Shown here in pieces: positions 32,800 through 40,597 of a stretch of 64,000 nt of DNA (position 1 is the first letter of the stretch; every line of letters begins with the position of its first letter). The DNA lies in the NCBI GenBank assembly GCA_964503315.1, contig CAZCZL010000002.1, positions 62,001-126,000 on the forward strand. The letters run 5' to 3'. Made by a program: the position numbers and the translations under genes. This DNA is from FEB-12 sp964503315 (lineage in GTDB: Bacteria; Zixibacteria; MSB-5A5; GN15; FEB-12). The notes below the pieces were generated by a model, which saw only the letters and a program-made list of their open reading frames with translations, searched no databases and was not told the origin of the DNA.

Positions 32800-33582
32800 C
32801 TAGTTCAGGCCCAGAATGTTGTGCAAATAGTACGCAATGATCTGGTCACCATAGAGCATGGTGACCACCGCCGCGAGGGCGATAAACGGTCCAAAGGGGA
32901 TAACCCGCTCCTGACGAAGTTTGGCCGAAAAGGCCATGATCGCGACTGAGATCACAAGACCTATGACAGCAGACGAGAGGAATATCAGCAGTACTTTCTG
33001 CCAGCCGAGGAACGCGCCAAGCATAGCGGCAAGCTTGATATCTCCGCCACCCATGGATTCTTTTTTGAAAAGCGCATCGCCCAGAAGCGCGATCAGGTAA
33101 AGCGCTCCACCTCCGACCAACAGGCCAATGGCGGAAGATACGATACTGATCCCGCCGGGAAGCAAAGCAACCATCAAACCCAGAACCATGCCTGAATAAG
33201 TCAGCAGATCCGGAATAATCTGAAAATCAAGATCGATGAAGAAAATCGCGAGCAGGACTGTTCCCAAATAGCAGAAGATCAGGAACTCGACAGAGAGTCC
33301 GAATCGCCAGAGGAAGTAGATATACAAGAGCGCATTGACCGATTCGACCAATGGATACCGGAAGGAGATCGGGCTCTTGCAGAATCCGCACTTCCCCCGA
33401 AGCGCGATATAGCTGAGCAAGGGAATGTTGTGATACCATTTCAGCTTGGTTCCGCATTTGGGGCAGGCCGACCGGCTGAGCACGACGTTTTTCTCGCGTG
33501 GAAGTCGGTAGATAAGGACATTGGCGAACGAACCGATCGCCAGCCCGATCAGGGCCACATAGGTGTAGAGAAGTCCATCCAT
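32800..33582 (-). CDS. pilD: Prepilin peptidase / N-methyltransferase
   Basis: This 260-residue polytopic inner-membrane aspartic protease cleaves and methylates type IV prepilins. It has the N-terminal methyltransferase part with GSFANVLIYRLPRE and zinc-binding CPKCGTKL...CGFCKSP. The peptidase Asp residues are in IDLDFQIIPD and GGGDIKLAAMLGAFLGW (GxGD motif). It is the expected processing enzyme for the two prepilins at 7285-8189, although it lies 24 kb away. It follows rsmE by 28 bp within the hrcA run. Confidence 0.95.
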   Translation of the reverse strand: MDGLLYTYVALIGLAIGSFANVLIYRLPREKNVVLSRSACPKCGTKLKWYHNIPLLSYIALRGKCGFCKSPISFRYPLVESVNALLYIYFLWRFGLSVEFLIFCYLGTVLLAIFFIDLDFQIIPDLLTYSGMVLGLMVALLPGGISIVSSAIGLLVGGGALYLIALLGDALFKKESMGGGDIKLAAMLGAFLGWQKVLLIFLSSAVIGLVISVAIMAFSAKLRQERVIPFGPFIALAAVVTMLYGDQIIAYYLHNILGLN

Positions 33583-33610
33583 TACTGTTGGATATCGGCA
33601 AATGACCGGA

Positions 33611-34354
33611 TTAGTTGAACTCGCCGAATTTGGCCATTACCAGGGCCACCGCGATTGGGCCGGCATTTTCAGTGCGCAAGACCCTCTTCCCCATTCCGAC
33701 CGGAAGAAAACCCTTGTCGCGAGCCGCGGCAACCTCGGTGGACGAGAAACCTGACTCGGGACCGATCAGCAAAGTAATCCGCTGCGGGGTTTCCGTAATG
33801 TTGATGTCGGTGACAAATAGGCTGTCTGAGGACGGGTGAAATATCAGATTGAGTCCCTCATCAGACTCGGACATAAATTGCCGGAACGAGAGCGGTAACG
33901 CGATCTCCGGGCGATATGACCGTCGGCATTGCTTCATGGCCGCGAGAGCGACCTTTTCGAGTCGGTCTGTTTTGGCGCGCAGGCGCTTCGGATCGTCGAG
34001 CTTGATCTTCGACTTCTCTGTCATCAGCGGAACAAACCGGCTGACACCGAGTTGCGTGCCTTTGTCGACGATCTCATCAAACTTGTAGCCAACGGACAAT
34101 CCAGCGGCCAAGGTTACCTTGATCGACGGCTCGCCGAATTGGCGCAATCTTGAATGGACGACTAGTTCAACCTGTTTCTTTTTCGTAACGCGAATCTCAC
34201 CGCGGGCGCCGTTCCCCAATCCATCGACGACTATTGCGAGATTCCCTGCCTGCATACGAAGGACATCGATAGCATGGTGGGATTCTGCCGCCGGTAGGAT
34301 GACGACATCTTCCGCCAGATGTTCAGGTGAGGCATAAAAGATCGGTGGTTCCAT
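33611..34354 (-). CDS. rsmE: 16S rRNA m3U1498 methyltransferase
   Basis: This 247-residue SPOUT methyltransferase shows SHHAIDVLRMQAGNLAIVVD at the N-terminal PUA-like domain and the knotted C-terminal SAM-binding region. The latter includes ITLLIGPESGFSSTEVAAA and MGKRVLRTENAGPIAVAL, the RsmE hallmarks. It methylates U1498 of 16S rRNA. It lies 3 bp after prmA, the usual prmA-rsmE pair downstream of dnaJ in many bacteria. Confidence 0.95.
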   Translation of the reverse strand: MEPPIFYASPEHLAEDVVILPAAESHHAIDVLRMQAGNLAIVVDGLGNGARGEIRVTKKKQVELVVHSRLRQFGEPSIKVTLAAGLSVGYKFDEIVDKGTQLGVSRFVPLMTEKSKIKLDDPKRLRAKTDRLEKVALAAMKQCRRSYRPEIALPLSFRQFMSESDEGLNLIFHPSSDSLFVTDINITETPQRITLLIGPESGFSSTEVAAARDKGFLPVGMGKRVLRTENAGPIAVALVMAKFGEFN

Positions 34355-34357
34355 TGG

Positions 34358-35242
34358 TTACTGCTTTGCAACCACGTAGGTGATCCATTTGTTGTCGACG
34401 ACGATCTCAAACCTGGGCTGACCGAAATCACGCAGTGCTTGCGTGACCTCTTCCTCATCCTGTGTCAGCAACCCGGAGAGAACGAGTGTGCCGCCGGTGG
34501 AAGTCAGAGTGATCAGTCGGTGAAGCATGGGGAGAATCGTGCTCTTGATGATATTAGCGCAGACAAACTCATATGGCTGATCGTTGATCGCCTTTTCAAT
34601 AGAACCGAAGAGAACTTCGTTCGGCGTCGTAATCCCATTGATCTGAAAGTTCTCCTGACAATTCTGCACGGCGGTGACATCGTAGTCGATCGCCTTGATG
34701 AAACTCGCGCCCATCTGCGACGCAAGTATGGACAGGATCCCGGAGCCCGTCCCCATATCCAGGAACCGCAGTCCGGGCTTGAAGTGCTTCCGGATCACCG
34801 CGAGACAGGTGCGGGTCGTTTCATGCGTTCCGGTGCCAAAGGCCATTTTCGGTTCGATGAGAATGTCATATTTGGTGTCAGGCTGACGGTCATGCCATTT
34901 CGGGCGGACCACGATATCCACAGCGATGCGGACCGGCTGGATAGAGGCCTTGTATTCCTCCACCCACTCGACATTCTTGATCTGTTTCTCGGTGACGGCC
35001 GGGATCGACTGGCCGATCGACGCATAGATATCAGCTAAGTATACCGGCAGTTCCTGACGAAAAGCTTTCTCTTTGTCGGGCGAGACATAGAAAGTGATCA
35101 CGGTATCCGGAGAGTCATCCTCTTCTTCAAGCACCAGGCCGCTGGTGATATTGTCGATGATGAAATTGCAAACAGCGTCGGCCATCGATCGCGCGACAGC
35201 GATCCGCGCTTCGATATAGCTTTCCGGCATTTCAGCCTGCAT
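34358..35242 (-). CDS. prmA: Ribosomal protein L11 methyltransferase
   Basis: This 294-residue class I SAM-dependent enzyme trimethylates L11. The N-terminal L11-binding domain carries an insert-like DDSPDTVITFYVSPDKEKAF. The catalytic domain has KMAFGTGTHETTRTCLAVIR, FLDMGTGSGILSILASQMGA (SAM motif I) and VCANIIKSTILPML, where NIL is more usual. It lies 2 bp after dnaJ. Confidence 0.94.
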   Translation of the reverse strand: MQAEMPESYIEARIAVARSMADAVCNFIIDNITSGLVLEEEDDSPDTVITFYVSPDKEKAFRQELPVYLADIYASIGQSIPAVTEKQIKNVEWVEEYKASIQPVRIAVDIVVRPKWHDRQPDTKYDILIEPKMAFGTGTHETTRTCLAVIRKHFKPGLRFLDMGTGSGILSILASQMGASFIKAIDYDVTAVQNCQENFQINGITTPNEVLFGSIEKAINDQPYEFVCANIIKSTILPMLHRLITLTSTGGTLVLSGLLTQDEEEVTQALRDFGQPRFEIVVDNKWITYVVAKQ

Positions 35243-35244
35243 TC

Positions 35245-36405
35245 TTAGACTCCAAGGGTTGAACGAAGTTTCTCGAAGAACGACTTGTCACCCTTGGGAG
35301 CGTTGAATGATTCCGATGACGCCAGCTTCTGCAGGAGCTTTTTGTCCTCAGAGGAGAGCTTGGTCGGCACCCAAACGGTGACTTGGACTAACTGATCCCC
35401 TCGGCCGCTGTGATGCAGATGCGGAATCCCCTTGCCTTTTAGTTTCAGAATCTTGCCTGACTGTGTGCCCGCAGGGACAGAGATAGTCTCGCTGCCATTA
35501 ATGGTCGGAACGGTGACTTCGCCACCCAGCGCCGCCGTTGTGAACGAAATCGGCAATTCGAGCAGGATATTATCGCCTTGACGGGAGAAGCGCTCGTGTT
35601 CGAGTTCTTCGAAGACGACTATCAGGTCGCCCGGATGTCCGCCATGTGGGCCAGCGTTTCCCATTCCCTCGATCGACATGTAGTTACCGGAGGCGACACC
35701 GGCGGGCGCTTTGACTTTTACGTTTGATGACCCTCTTACGCGCCCCTCTCCCCCACAACTGCGACAGGGGTCGGCGATAATCTCACCGGTGCCCCGGCAG
35801 ACATTGCAGGTGCTGACCTGTTGGATAGTTCCCAGGAAGGTGCGCTGGATCGTGCGAACCTGTCCATGTCCTTTGCATTGAGGGCACTGTTTCTTGGAAG
35901 AACCCGCCGCCACACCAGAACCGGCGCAGGTATCACACCGAAGCAGTCGATTGATCTTGATGGTTTTCTCGATACCGCTGGCGACTTCTTCGAGGGTCAC
36001 GGCGAAGCGGACGCGCAGATCCTCGCCTTGGTTCGAACGCTGGCCGCGACGACCGGTGTCAAAGATATCATCAAAGATCGATCCACCACCGCCGCCGAAA
36101 TCGCGCATGAAGGCGCGCAGGGCGTCCGACAGATCGAATCCCTGGAATCCGCCACCGCCGTAGTTGAATCCCCCGCCCTGCATCCCGGCGTGGCCGAACT
36201 GATCGTACATGCGCCGTTTGTCGGCATCCTTGAGAACTTCGTAGGCTTCGGTCGCTTCTTTGAAACGCTCCTCGGCTTCGGCATTCCCCTGATTCCGGTC
36301 AGGGTGATACTGCATCGCTTTCTTGCGATAGGCGGATTTGATGGTCGCTTCGTCAGCCGCCTTGTCAACGCCCAGAACTTCGTAATAGTCGCGCTTGGTC
36401 GTCAT
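35245..36405 (-). CDS. dnaJ: Chaperone DnaJ
   Basis: This 386-residue class I Hsp40 stimulates DnaK. The J-domain (about 5-70) has the HPD triad in YHPDRNQG. A Gly/Phe-rich region follows (GGGFNYGGGGFQGFDLSD). The zinc domain has four CxxCxGxG repeats: CDTCAGSG, CPQCKGHG, CNVCRGTG and CRSCGGEG. The C-terminal substrate-binding domains are complete. Its ATG overlaps the dnaK stop by one base (TGATG). Confidence 0.97.
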   Translation of the reverse strand: MTTKRDYYEVLGVDKAADEATIKSAYRKKAMQYHPDRNQGNAEAEERFKEATEAYEVLKDADKRRMYDQFGHAGMQGGGFNYGGGGFQGFDLSDALRAFMRDFGGGGGSIFDDIFDTGRRGQRSNQGEDLRVRFAVTLEEVASGIEKTIKINRLLRCDTCAGSGVAAGSSKKQCPQCKGHGQVRTIQRTFLGTIQQVSTCNVCRGTGEIIADPCRSCGGEGRVRGSSNVKVKAPAGVASGNYMSIEGMGNAGPHGGHPGDLIVVFEELEHERFSRQGDNILLELPISFTTAALGGEVTVPTINGSETISVPAGTQSGKILKLKGKGIPHLHHSGRGDQLVQVTVWVPTKLSSEDKKLLQKLASSESFNAPKGDKSFFEKLRSTLGV

Positions 36406-38327
36406 CAGTTCTTGTTCTTATCCTCGTCGACCACTTCAAAGTCCGCATCGACTGCGCCATCCTTCTTGCCTCCGGTCTGACCGGTTTGCTCAGGGGATGG
36501 CGACGGTCCTGCGCCTTGCGCTTGCTGTTGCGCGGACTTGTACATCTCTTCAGCTAGCTTGTGCGAAGCCTGCATCAGCCGTTCTTTCGCGGAACTGATC
36601 GCTGCCAGGTCTTCGCCGCCCATGGCCGTGCGCAGCGCGGTAACAGCATCTTCGATGTTTTTCTTCTCGTCACCGCTGACCTTATCGCCGTGCTCGCGGA
36701 GCGTTTTCTCGGTGCTGTAGATGAGGGCATCGGACTCATTACGCGCCTGTATCAGGTCGCTTTTCTTTTTGTCATCCTCGGAGAATGTCTGCGCGTCGTT
36801 GACCATCCGCTTGATCTCGGCCTCGGACAAACCGGAAGACGCCTCGATGCGGATCGACTGCTCCTTGCCGGTCGCCATATCCTTGGCGCTGACGTGCACG
36901 ATGCCATTGGCATCAATGTTGAACGTCACTTCGATCTGCGGAATCCCTCGCGGCGCCGGCGGGAGGCCGACCAAGTCGAATTTGCCGAGCAGTCGGTTAT
37001 CAACAGCCATCTTGCGCTCGCCCTGAAGGACGACAATTGAGACCGCGGGCTGATTGTCCGACGCAGTCGAGAATATCTGCGACTTCTTCGTCGGAATAGT
37101 GGTGTTCCGCTCTATCAGCGTGGTCATAACGCCGCCTAGCGTCTCAATGCCTAGCGACAGCGGGGTCACGTCGAGTAGGACGATATCTTTCATGTCGCCG
37201 GAGAGCACGCCGCCCTGTATAGCCGCGCCGACTGCCACTACTTCGTCAGGGTTGACCCCCTTGTGCGGTTCGCGACCGAACAACTGACGAACGGTATCGA
37301 TGATCTTGGGCATGCGCGTCATGCCGCCGACCAGAACAACTTCGTCGATCTCATTGATGGACAGCTTGGCGTCCGCGATCGCAGACTTGCAGGGGCCAAT
37401 CGTCCGTTGTACCAGACTATCCGCCAACTGCTCAAGTTTTGCGCGAGTCAGCATCAGATCAAGGTGCTTCGGGCCGGACTGATCTGCCGTGATGAACGGC
37501 AGATTGATATTGGTCTGCATGGTGGACGAAAGCTCAATCTTGGCCTTCTCCGCGGCCTCTTTGAGACGTTGCAAGGCCATTCTATCTTTGCGAAGGTCGA
37601 TACCGTTGCTCTTGAGGAATTCTTCAGCCATCCAGTCGATGATCACCTGATCGAAATCATCGCCGCCAAGATGCGTGTCGCCATTGGTCGAGCGGACCTC
37701 AAATACACCGTCACCGATCTCAAGGATCGAAATGTCAAACGTGCCGCCACCGAGGTCGTACACTGCGATCTTTTCGTTCTTCTTTTTGTCGAGACCGTAC
37801 GCAAGAGATGCGGCAGTTGGTTCATTGATAATACGCAGGACTTCGAGACCGGCGATGCGGCCGGCGTCTTTAGTTGCCTGGCGCTGTGAATCGTTAAAGT
37901 AGGCGGGGACGGTGATGACGGCCTGTTTGACTTCCTCGCCGAGATAATTCTCCGCGCACTTCTTGAGATACTGGAGAATCATGGCCGACACCTCGGGCGG
38001 AGTCAACTTTTTGCCCTGTACATCGACCAGCACATTGCCGGAGGAATCCTCGGCTATTTTGTAGGGGACGAGTTTTTCCTCGGTGCTGACCTCATTGTGC
38101 CGGCGTCCCATGAAGCGCTTTATCGAGAAAACCGTGTTCTCGGAATTGGTGACCGCCTGACGTTTGGCCGCGGCACCGACAAGACGCTCGCCGTCTTTGG
38201 CGAACGCGACTACCGAAGGCGTGGTTCGGGCACCCTCGAGATTGGGGATCACCACCGGGTCTTTCCCTTCGAGGACCGCTACGCATGAGTTGGTGGTACC
38301 GAGATCGATACCAATGATCTTAGCCAT
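36405..38327 (-). CDS. dnaK: Molecular chaperone DnaK (Hsp70)
   Basis: This 640-residue Hsp70 starts MAKIIGIDLGTTNSCVAVLE, with AGGAG 6 nt upstream of ATG 38327. The ATPase domain shows VYDLGGGTFDISIL and VVLVGGMTRMPKI. The linker and substrate domain include DIVLLDVTPLSLGIETLGGV. The C-terminus ends in an acidic DADFEVVDEDK tail, typical of bacterial DnaK. It works with DnaJ and GrpE encoded on either side. Confidence 0.98.
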   Translation of the reverse strand: MAKIIGIDLGTTNSCVAVLEGKDPVVIPNLEGARTTPSVVAFAKDGERLVGAAAKRQAVTNSENTVFSIKRFMGRRHNEVSTEEKLVPYKIAEDSSGNVLVDVQGKKLTPPEVSAMILQYLKKCAENYLGEEVKQAVITVPAYFNDSQRQATKDAGRIAGLEVLRIINEPTAASLAYGLDKKKNEKIAVYDLGGGTFDISILEIGDGVFEVRSTNGDTHLGGDDFDQVIIDWMAEEFLKSNGIDLRKDRMALQRLKEAAEKAKIELSSTMQTNINLPFITADQSGPKHLDLMLTRAKLEQLADSLVQRTIGPCKSAIADAKLSINEIDEVVLVGGMTRMPKIIDTVRQLFGREPHKGVNPDEVVAVGAAIQGGVLSGDMKDIVLLDVTPLSLGIETLGGVMTTLIERNTTIPTKKSQIFSTASDNQPAVSIVVLQGERKMAVDNRLLGKFDLVGLPPAPRGIPQIEVTFNIDANGIVHVSAKDMATGKEQSIRIEASSGLSEAEIKRMVNDAQTFSEDDKKKSDLIQARNESDALIYSTEKTLREHGDKVSGDEKKNIEDAVTALRTAMGGEDLAAISSAKERLMQASHKLAEEMYKSAQQQAQGAGPSPSPEQTGQTGGKKDGAVDADFEVVDEDKNKN

Positions 38328-38381
38328 TGTATACTCCTATTTGGACTACTTGACGAATGTGGTGGTCAGCCGTATCGCGGC

Positions 38382-38996
38382 TCACCCTTTCCCTTTGCTA
38401 ACTCCAACCTTGCTGTGTCGGAGAACGCGATTCCCCTGCTGGTACCCCTTTCCCATCTCCAGCGCTACAACACCGTCCGGATACTCGTCCGAGGTGGTCT
38501 GCATCATCGCTTCATGAAATTGCGGATCGAACGGTTTGCCGAGGGCATCGATAGGTGTGATGCCATGCTTGGCCAGAAGATTGGTCAACTGGCTGTAGAT
38601 CATCTCTGTGCCGGTCAGGATCGCCTGAGCGCTCGTGTCTTCCTTGGCGTGCTGAAGCGCGCGTTCGAAATTATCCACAATCTCCAGCAATTCCGCGAAG
38701 ATGCGGTCGTTGGCCGCGCGAACGAGTTCGTCCTGTTGACGGGCCATCCGCTTGCGATAATTCTCATACTCGGCGGCGACACGCAGCATCCGGTCTTCCA
38801 GATCGGCGATCTTCGCTCTTAGTTCCTCGGGCGTTTCATTCGAAGGAGCAGTCTCTTCGACGTGCTCGGATTCGCTTGAGAAATCCTCACCCTTCTCGAC
38901 CATTTCGGCCGGGTCTCCCAGAACACGCTGTTTGGGTGTGAATTCGGCTGACGACGAGAAATCATCGGTCAGGTCGGTATCTTTTTCTTCAGCCAT
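38382..38996 (-). CDS. grpE: Nucleotide exchange factor GrpE
   Basis: This protein of about 204 residues has an acidic disordered N-terminus (MAEEKDTDLTDDFSSSAEF), a long coiled coil (LRAKIADLEDRMLRVAAEYE then NYRKRMARQQDELVR) and the beta domain. The latter has GITPIDALGKPFDPQFHEAM and VVALEMGKGYQQGNRVLRHS. ATG 38996 lies just after the hrcA stop; ATG 39020 is a longer alternative. It releases ADP from DnaK. Confidence 0.95.
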   Translation of the reverse strand: MAEEKDTDLTDDFSSSAEFTPKQRVLGDPAEMVEKGEDFSSESEHVEETAPSNETPEELRAKIADLEDRMLRVAAEYENYRKRMARQQDELVRAANDRIFAELLEIVDNFERALQHAKEDTSAQAILTGTEMIYSQLTNLLAKHGITPIDALGKPFDPQFHEAMMQTTSDEYPDGVVALEMGKGYQQGNRVLRHSKVGVSKGKG

Positions 38997-39000
38997 ATCT

Positions 39001-40056
39001 CTAGGCACCTTTCCTCTCATCGATCCCCGCGAGTACTTCGGTGATCGAACGCGCCGTGTACTCGACTACAGATACAAGTTTGCTGTACGGCATGCGGGTC
39101 GGGCCGATCACGCCGATCGCACCGGTGATATTCCCCACTTTGTAAGTTGAAGAAACGACCGAGCAGTTGATGATCTCGCGGATGCGGTTTTCGCGGCCGA
39201 TAGTGATGAACAATCCCTCGTCATGCGCCTGCATCAGAAACTCGGAAAGGATCTTGCCATCTTCCAAAAGGCGTATCAGCTTGGAGAGGCGATCCCGGTC
39301 GGAGAATTCCGGCTTCTCAAGAAGACTTCCTGCTCCTGCGATATGCAGATCCTCCGGGCGTCGATCCTCGGTCCAGATCTTTTCTTTCGAATCGATCACC
39401 AGGTTGATCAATCTCCCATGTCCGGAGACATCGGCCATGCGCTTTGAAATCGTGTCGCGAATGGTCGCCAGAGTCAACCCGGATAGACGCTCGTTCAAGA
39501 GCGCTTCGACTTCTATGAGCGCCCGATCAGCCAAGCTGGCCTCGATCTCAAGGATGACCGAACGGGCCAAACCGGAGCCAAGGATCACGACCACCATCAC
39601 CTTGCCATCGGCGACAGGAATCAGTCGAACCGATCGAAGGACTCCTTCTTCGAAACGAGGGGCGACAGTGACGCCAAGTTGCTGAGTTATCTCGCCAAGC
39701 ACACGCGCGGTCTGGCCTAGTATTTCATTGATGCCGCGGCCCTCTTTGAGGATGGCCGCGCGAATCATCTGTTCCTCGGACTTTGACAGTCGGTCTGGTT
39801 TGAGCAGGTAATCGACATAAACGCGATAACCGGTATCGGTGGGGATTCGACCGGCCGAGGTATGCGGCTGTTCGACCAAGCCGAGTTCTTCGAGATCCTG
39901 GAGGGTATTTCGGATGGTCGCTGAAGAAAGCCCCATCTTGAACTTGTTGGCAATCACTCGCGATCCAACCGGGTCGGCCGATTGGATGTAGTAATTGATC
40001 AAGTTGAAGAGGATCTGTTTCTCACGGTCAGTGAGGTTTTCAAAACCCGATGCCAT
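39001..40056 (-). CDS. hrcA: Heat-inducible transcription repressor HrcA
   Basis: This 351-residue repressor binds CIRCE operators and is kept active by the GroE chaperonin. The winged-helix N-terminus reads LTDREKQILFNLINYYIQSA and continues with PVGSRVIANKFKMGLSSATI. The central and C-terminal parts contain TSAGRIPTDTGYRVYVDYLL and GAIGVIGPTRMPYSKLVSVV, the family hallmarks. It heads the heat-shock run and should regulate itself through the degenerate CIRCE at 40092-40118. Confidence 0.96.
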   Translation of the reverse strand: MASGFENLTDREKQILFNLINYYIQSADPVGSRVIANKFKMGLSSATIRNTLQDLEELGLVEQPHTSAGRIPTDTGYRVYVDYLLKPDRLSKSEEQMIRAAILKEGRGINEILGQTARVLGEITQQLGVTVAPRFEEGVLRSVRLIPVADGKVMVVVILGSGLARSVILEIEASLADRALIEVEALLNERLSGLTLATIRDTISKRMADVSGHGRLINLVIDSKEKIWTEDRRPEDLHIAGAGSLLEKPEFSDRDRLSKLIRLLEDGKILSEFLMQAHDEGLFITIGRENRIREIINCSVVSSTYKVGNITGAIGVIGPTRMPYSKLVSVVEYTARSITEVLAGIDERKGA

Positions 40057-40091
40057 ATACTCCTCAAGGACTTCCGGACTAGACTGCCATT

Positions 40092-40118
40092 TTGGCAGCC
40101 TATCTGCCAGAGCGCTAA
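40092..40118 (-). promoter_or_regulatory. Degenerate CIRCE operator
   Basis: On the minus strand TTAGCGCTC, 9 nt, GGCTGCCAA, compared with the CIRCE consensus TTAGCACTC-N9-GAGTGCTAA. The left arm matches at 8 of 9 positions and the right arm at 6 of 9, with exact spacing. It lies 36 bp upstream of hrcA and next to the -10 box. Confidence 0.6.
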
Positions 40119-40119
40119 C

Positions 40120-40148
40120 AATTTACGACTTCTTATAACGGCAGTCAA
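40120..40148 (-). promoter_or_regulatory. Sigma70-type promoter of the hrcA operon
   Basis: On the minus strand TTGACT (40148-40143), 17 nt, TAAATT (40125-40120). The start point would fall inside the CIRCE-like element, as expected for HrcA repression. Confidence 0.7.
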
Positions 40149-40184
40149 GCGATTTGGTTCAGGTCCGCCGCGCAACTCCGCCTA

Positions 40185-40221
40185 TGAAAAAAGGCTGCTG
40201 TCCCGTTGGACAACAGCCTTT
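40185..40221 (-). terminator. Rho-independent terminator of the 40243 gene
   Basis: AAAGGCTG-x-TGTCC pairs with GGACA-x-CAGCCTTT around CGTT with one mismatch. On the minus strand it ends in six T residues. It separates the small secreted gene from the hrcA promoter. Confidence 0.8.
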
Positions 40222-40242
40222 GGTCGAGAATGTTAGGACTGA

Positions 40243-40542
40243 CTATTTACTGTCTTTCTTCTTCAGATTCTCCCGGCGGTCATCGACCCCGTTGTTATTC
40301 TTATCAACAAAGTTGTCGTACTTCTTGTCCGCCTTTCCCTTGTCATCCTTGGCCTGTGGCGTAGCTTTCGGATCGGACTTCTTGTCGGCGGGTTTGGTCG
40401 GTTTGGCGGAAGAATCCTTGGCCGCCTGTTCTGTTTTCTTGGGTGGAGGATTTGACTTCTGTTTCTTCTCGACCGCAAACGCGGCCGACACTCCTGTTAC
40501 CAGGAGTGTCAGGCTCAGTATGTATGGCATCAGTTTCTTCAT
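40243..40542 (-). CDS. Small secreted lysine-rich protein with EF-hand-like loop
   Basis: This 99-residue protein starts at ATG 40542, with AAGGA about 10 nt upstream; the upstream extension is rejected because it hides the signal peptide MKKLMPYILSLTLLVTGVSA. The mature part is a low-complexity Lys/Pro/Ala/Asp stretch. It ends with NFVDKNNNGVDDRRENLKKK, whose D-x-N-x-N-G-x-D-D pattern resembles a single calcium-binding EF-hand or thrombospondin type-3-like loop. No family is recognised. It lies downstream of the DUF4384/PEGA gene. Confidence 0.65.
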   Translation of the reverse strand: MKKLMPYILSLTLLVTGVSAAFAVEKKQKSNPPPKKTEQAAKDSSAKPTKPADKKSDPKATPQAKDDKGKADKKYDNFVDKNNNGVDDRRENLKKKDSK

Positions 40543-40597
40543 AGCGTCACATCCTTTGCAAGGATCGGATTGCCTGCCCGGTGAAGCAACAACAATC

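Noticed and set aside
35821..36480. Long plus-strand frame (219 codons) opposite dnaJ
   Set aside because: Mirror frame of a GC-rich coding gene; dnaJ is certain and its codon pattern explains the open antisense frame.
37263..37889. Plus-strand frame of 208 codons opposite dnaK
   Set aside because: Antisense shadow of a highly conserved gene; the product has no domain pattern.
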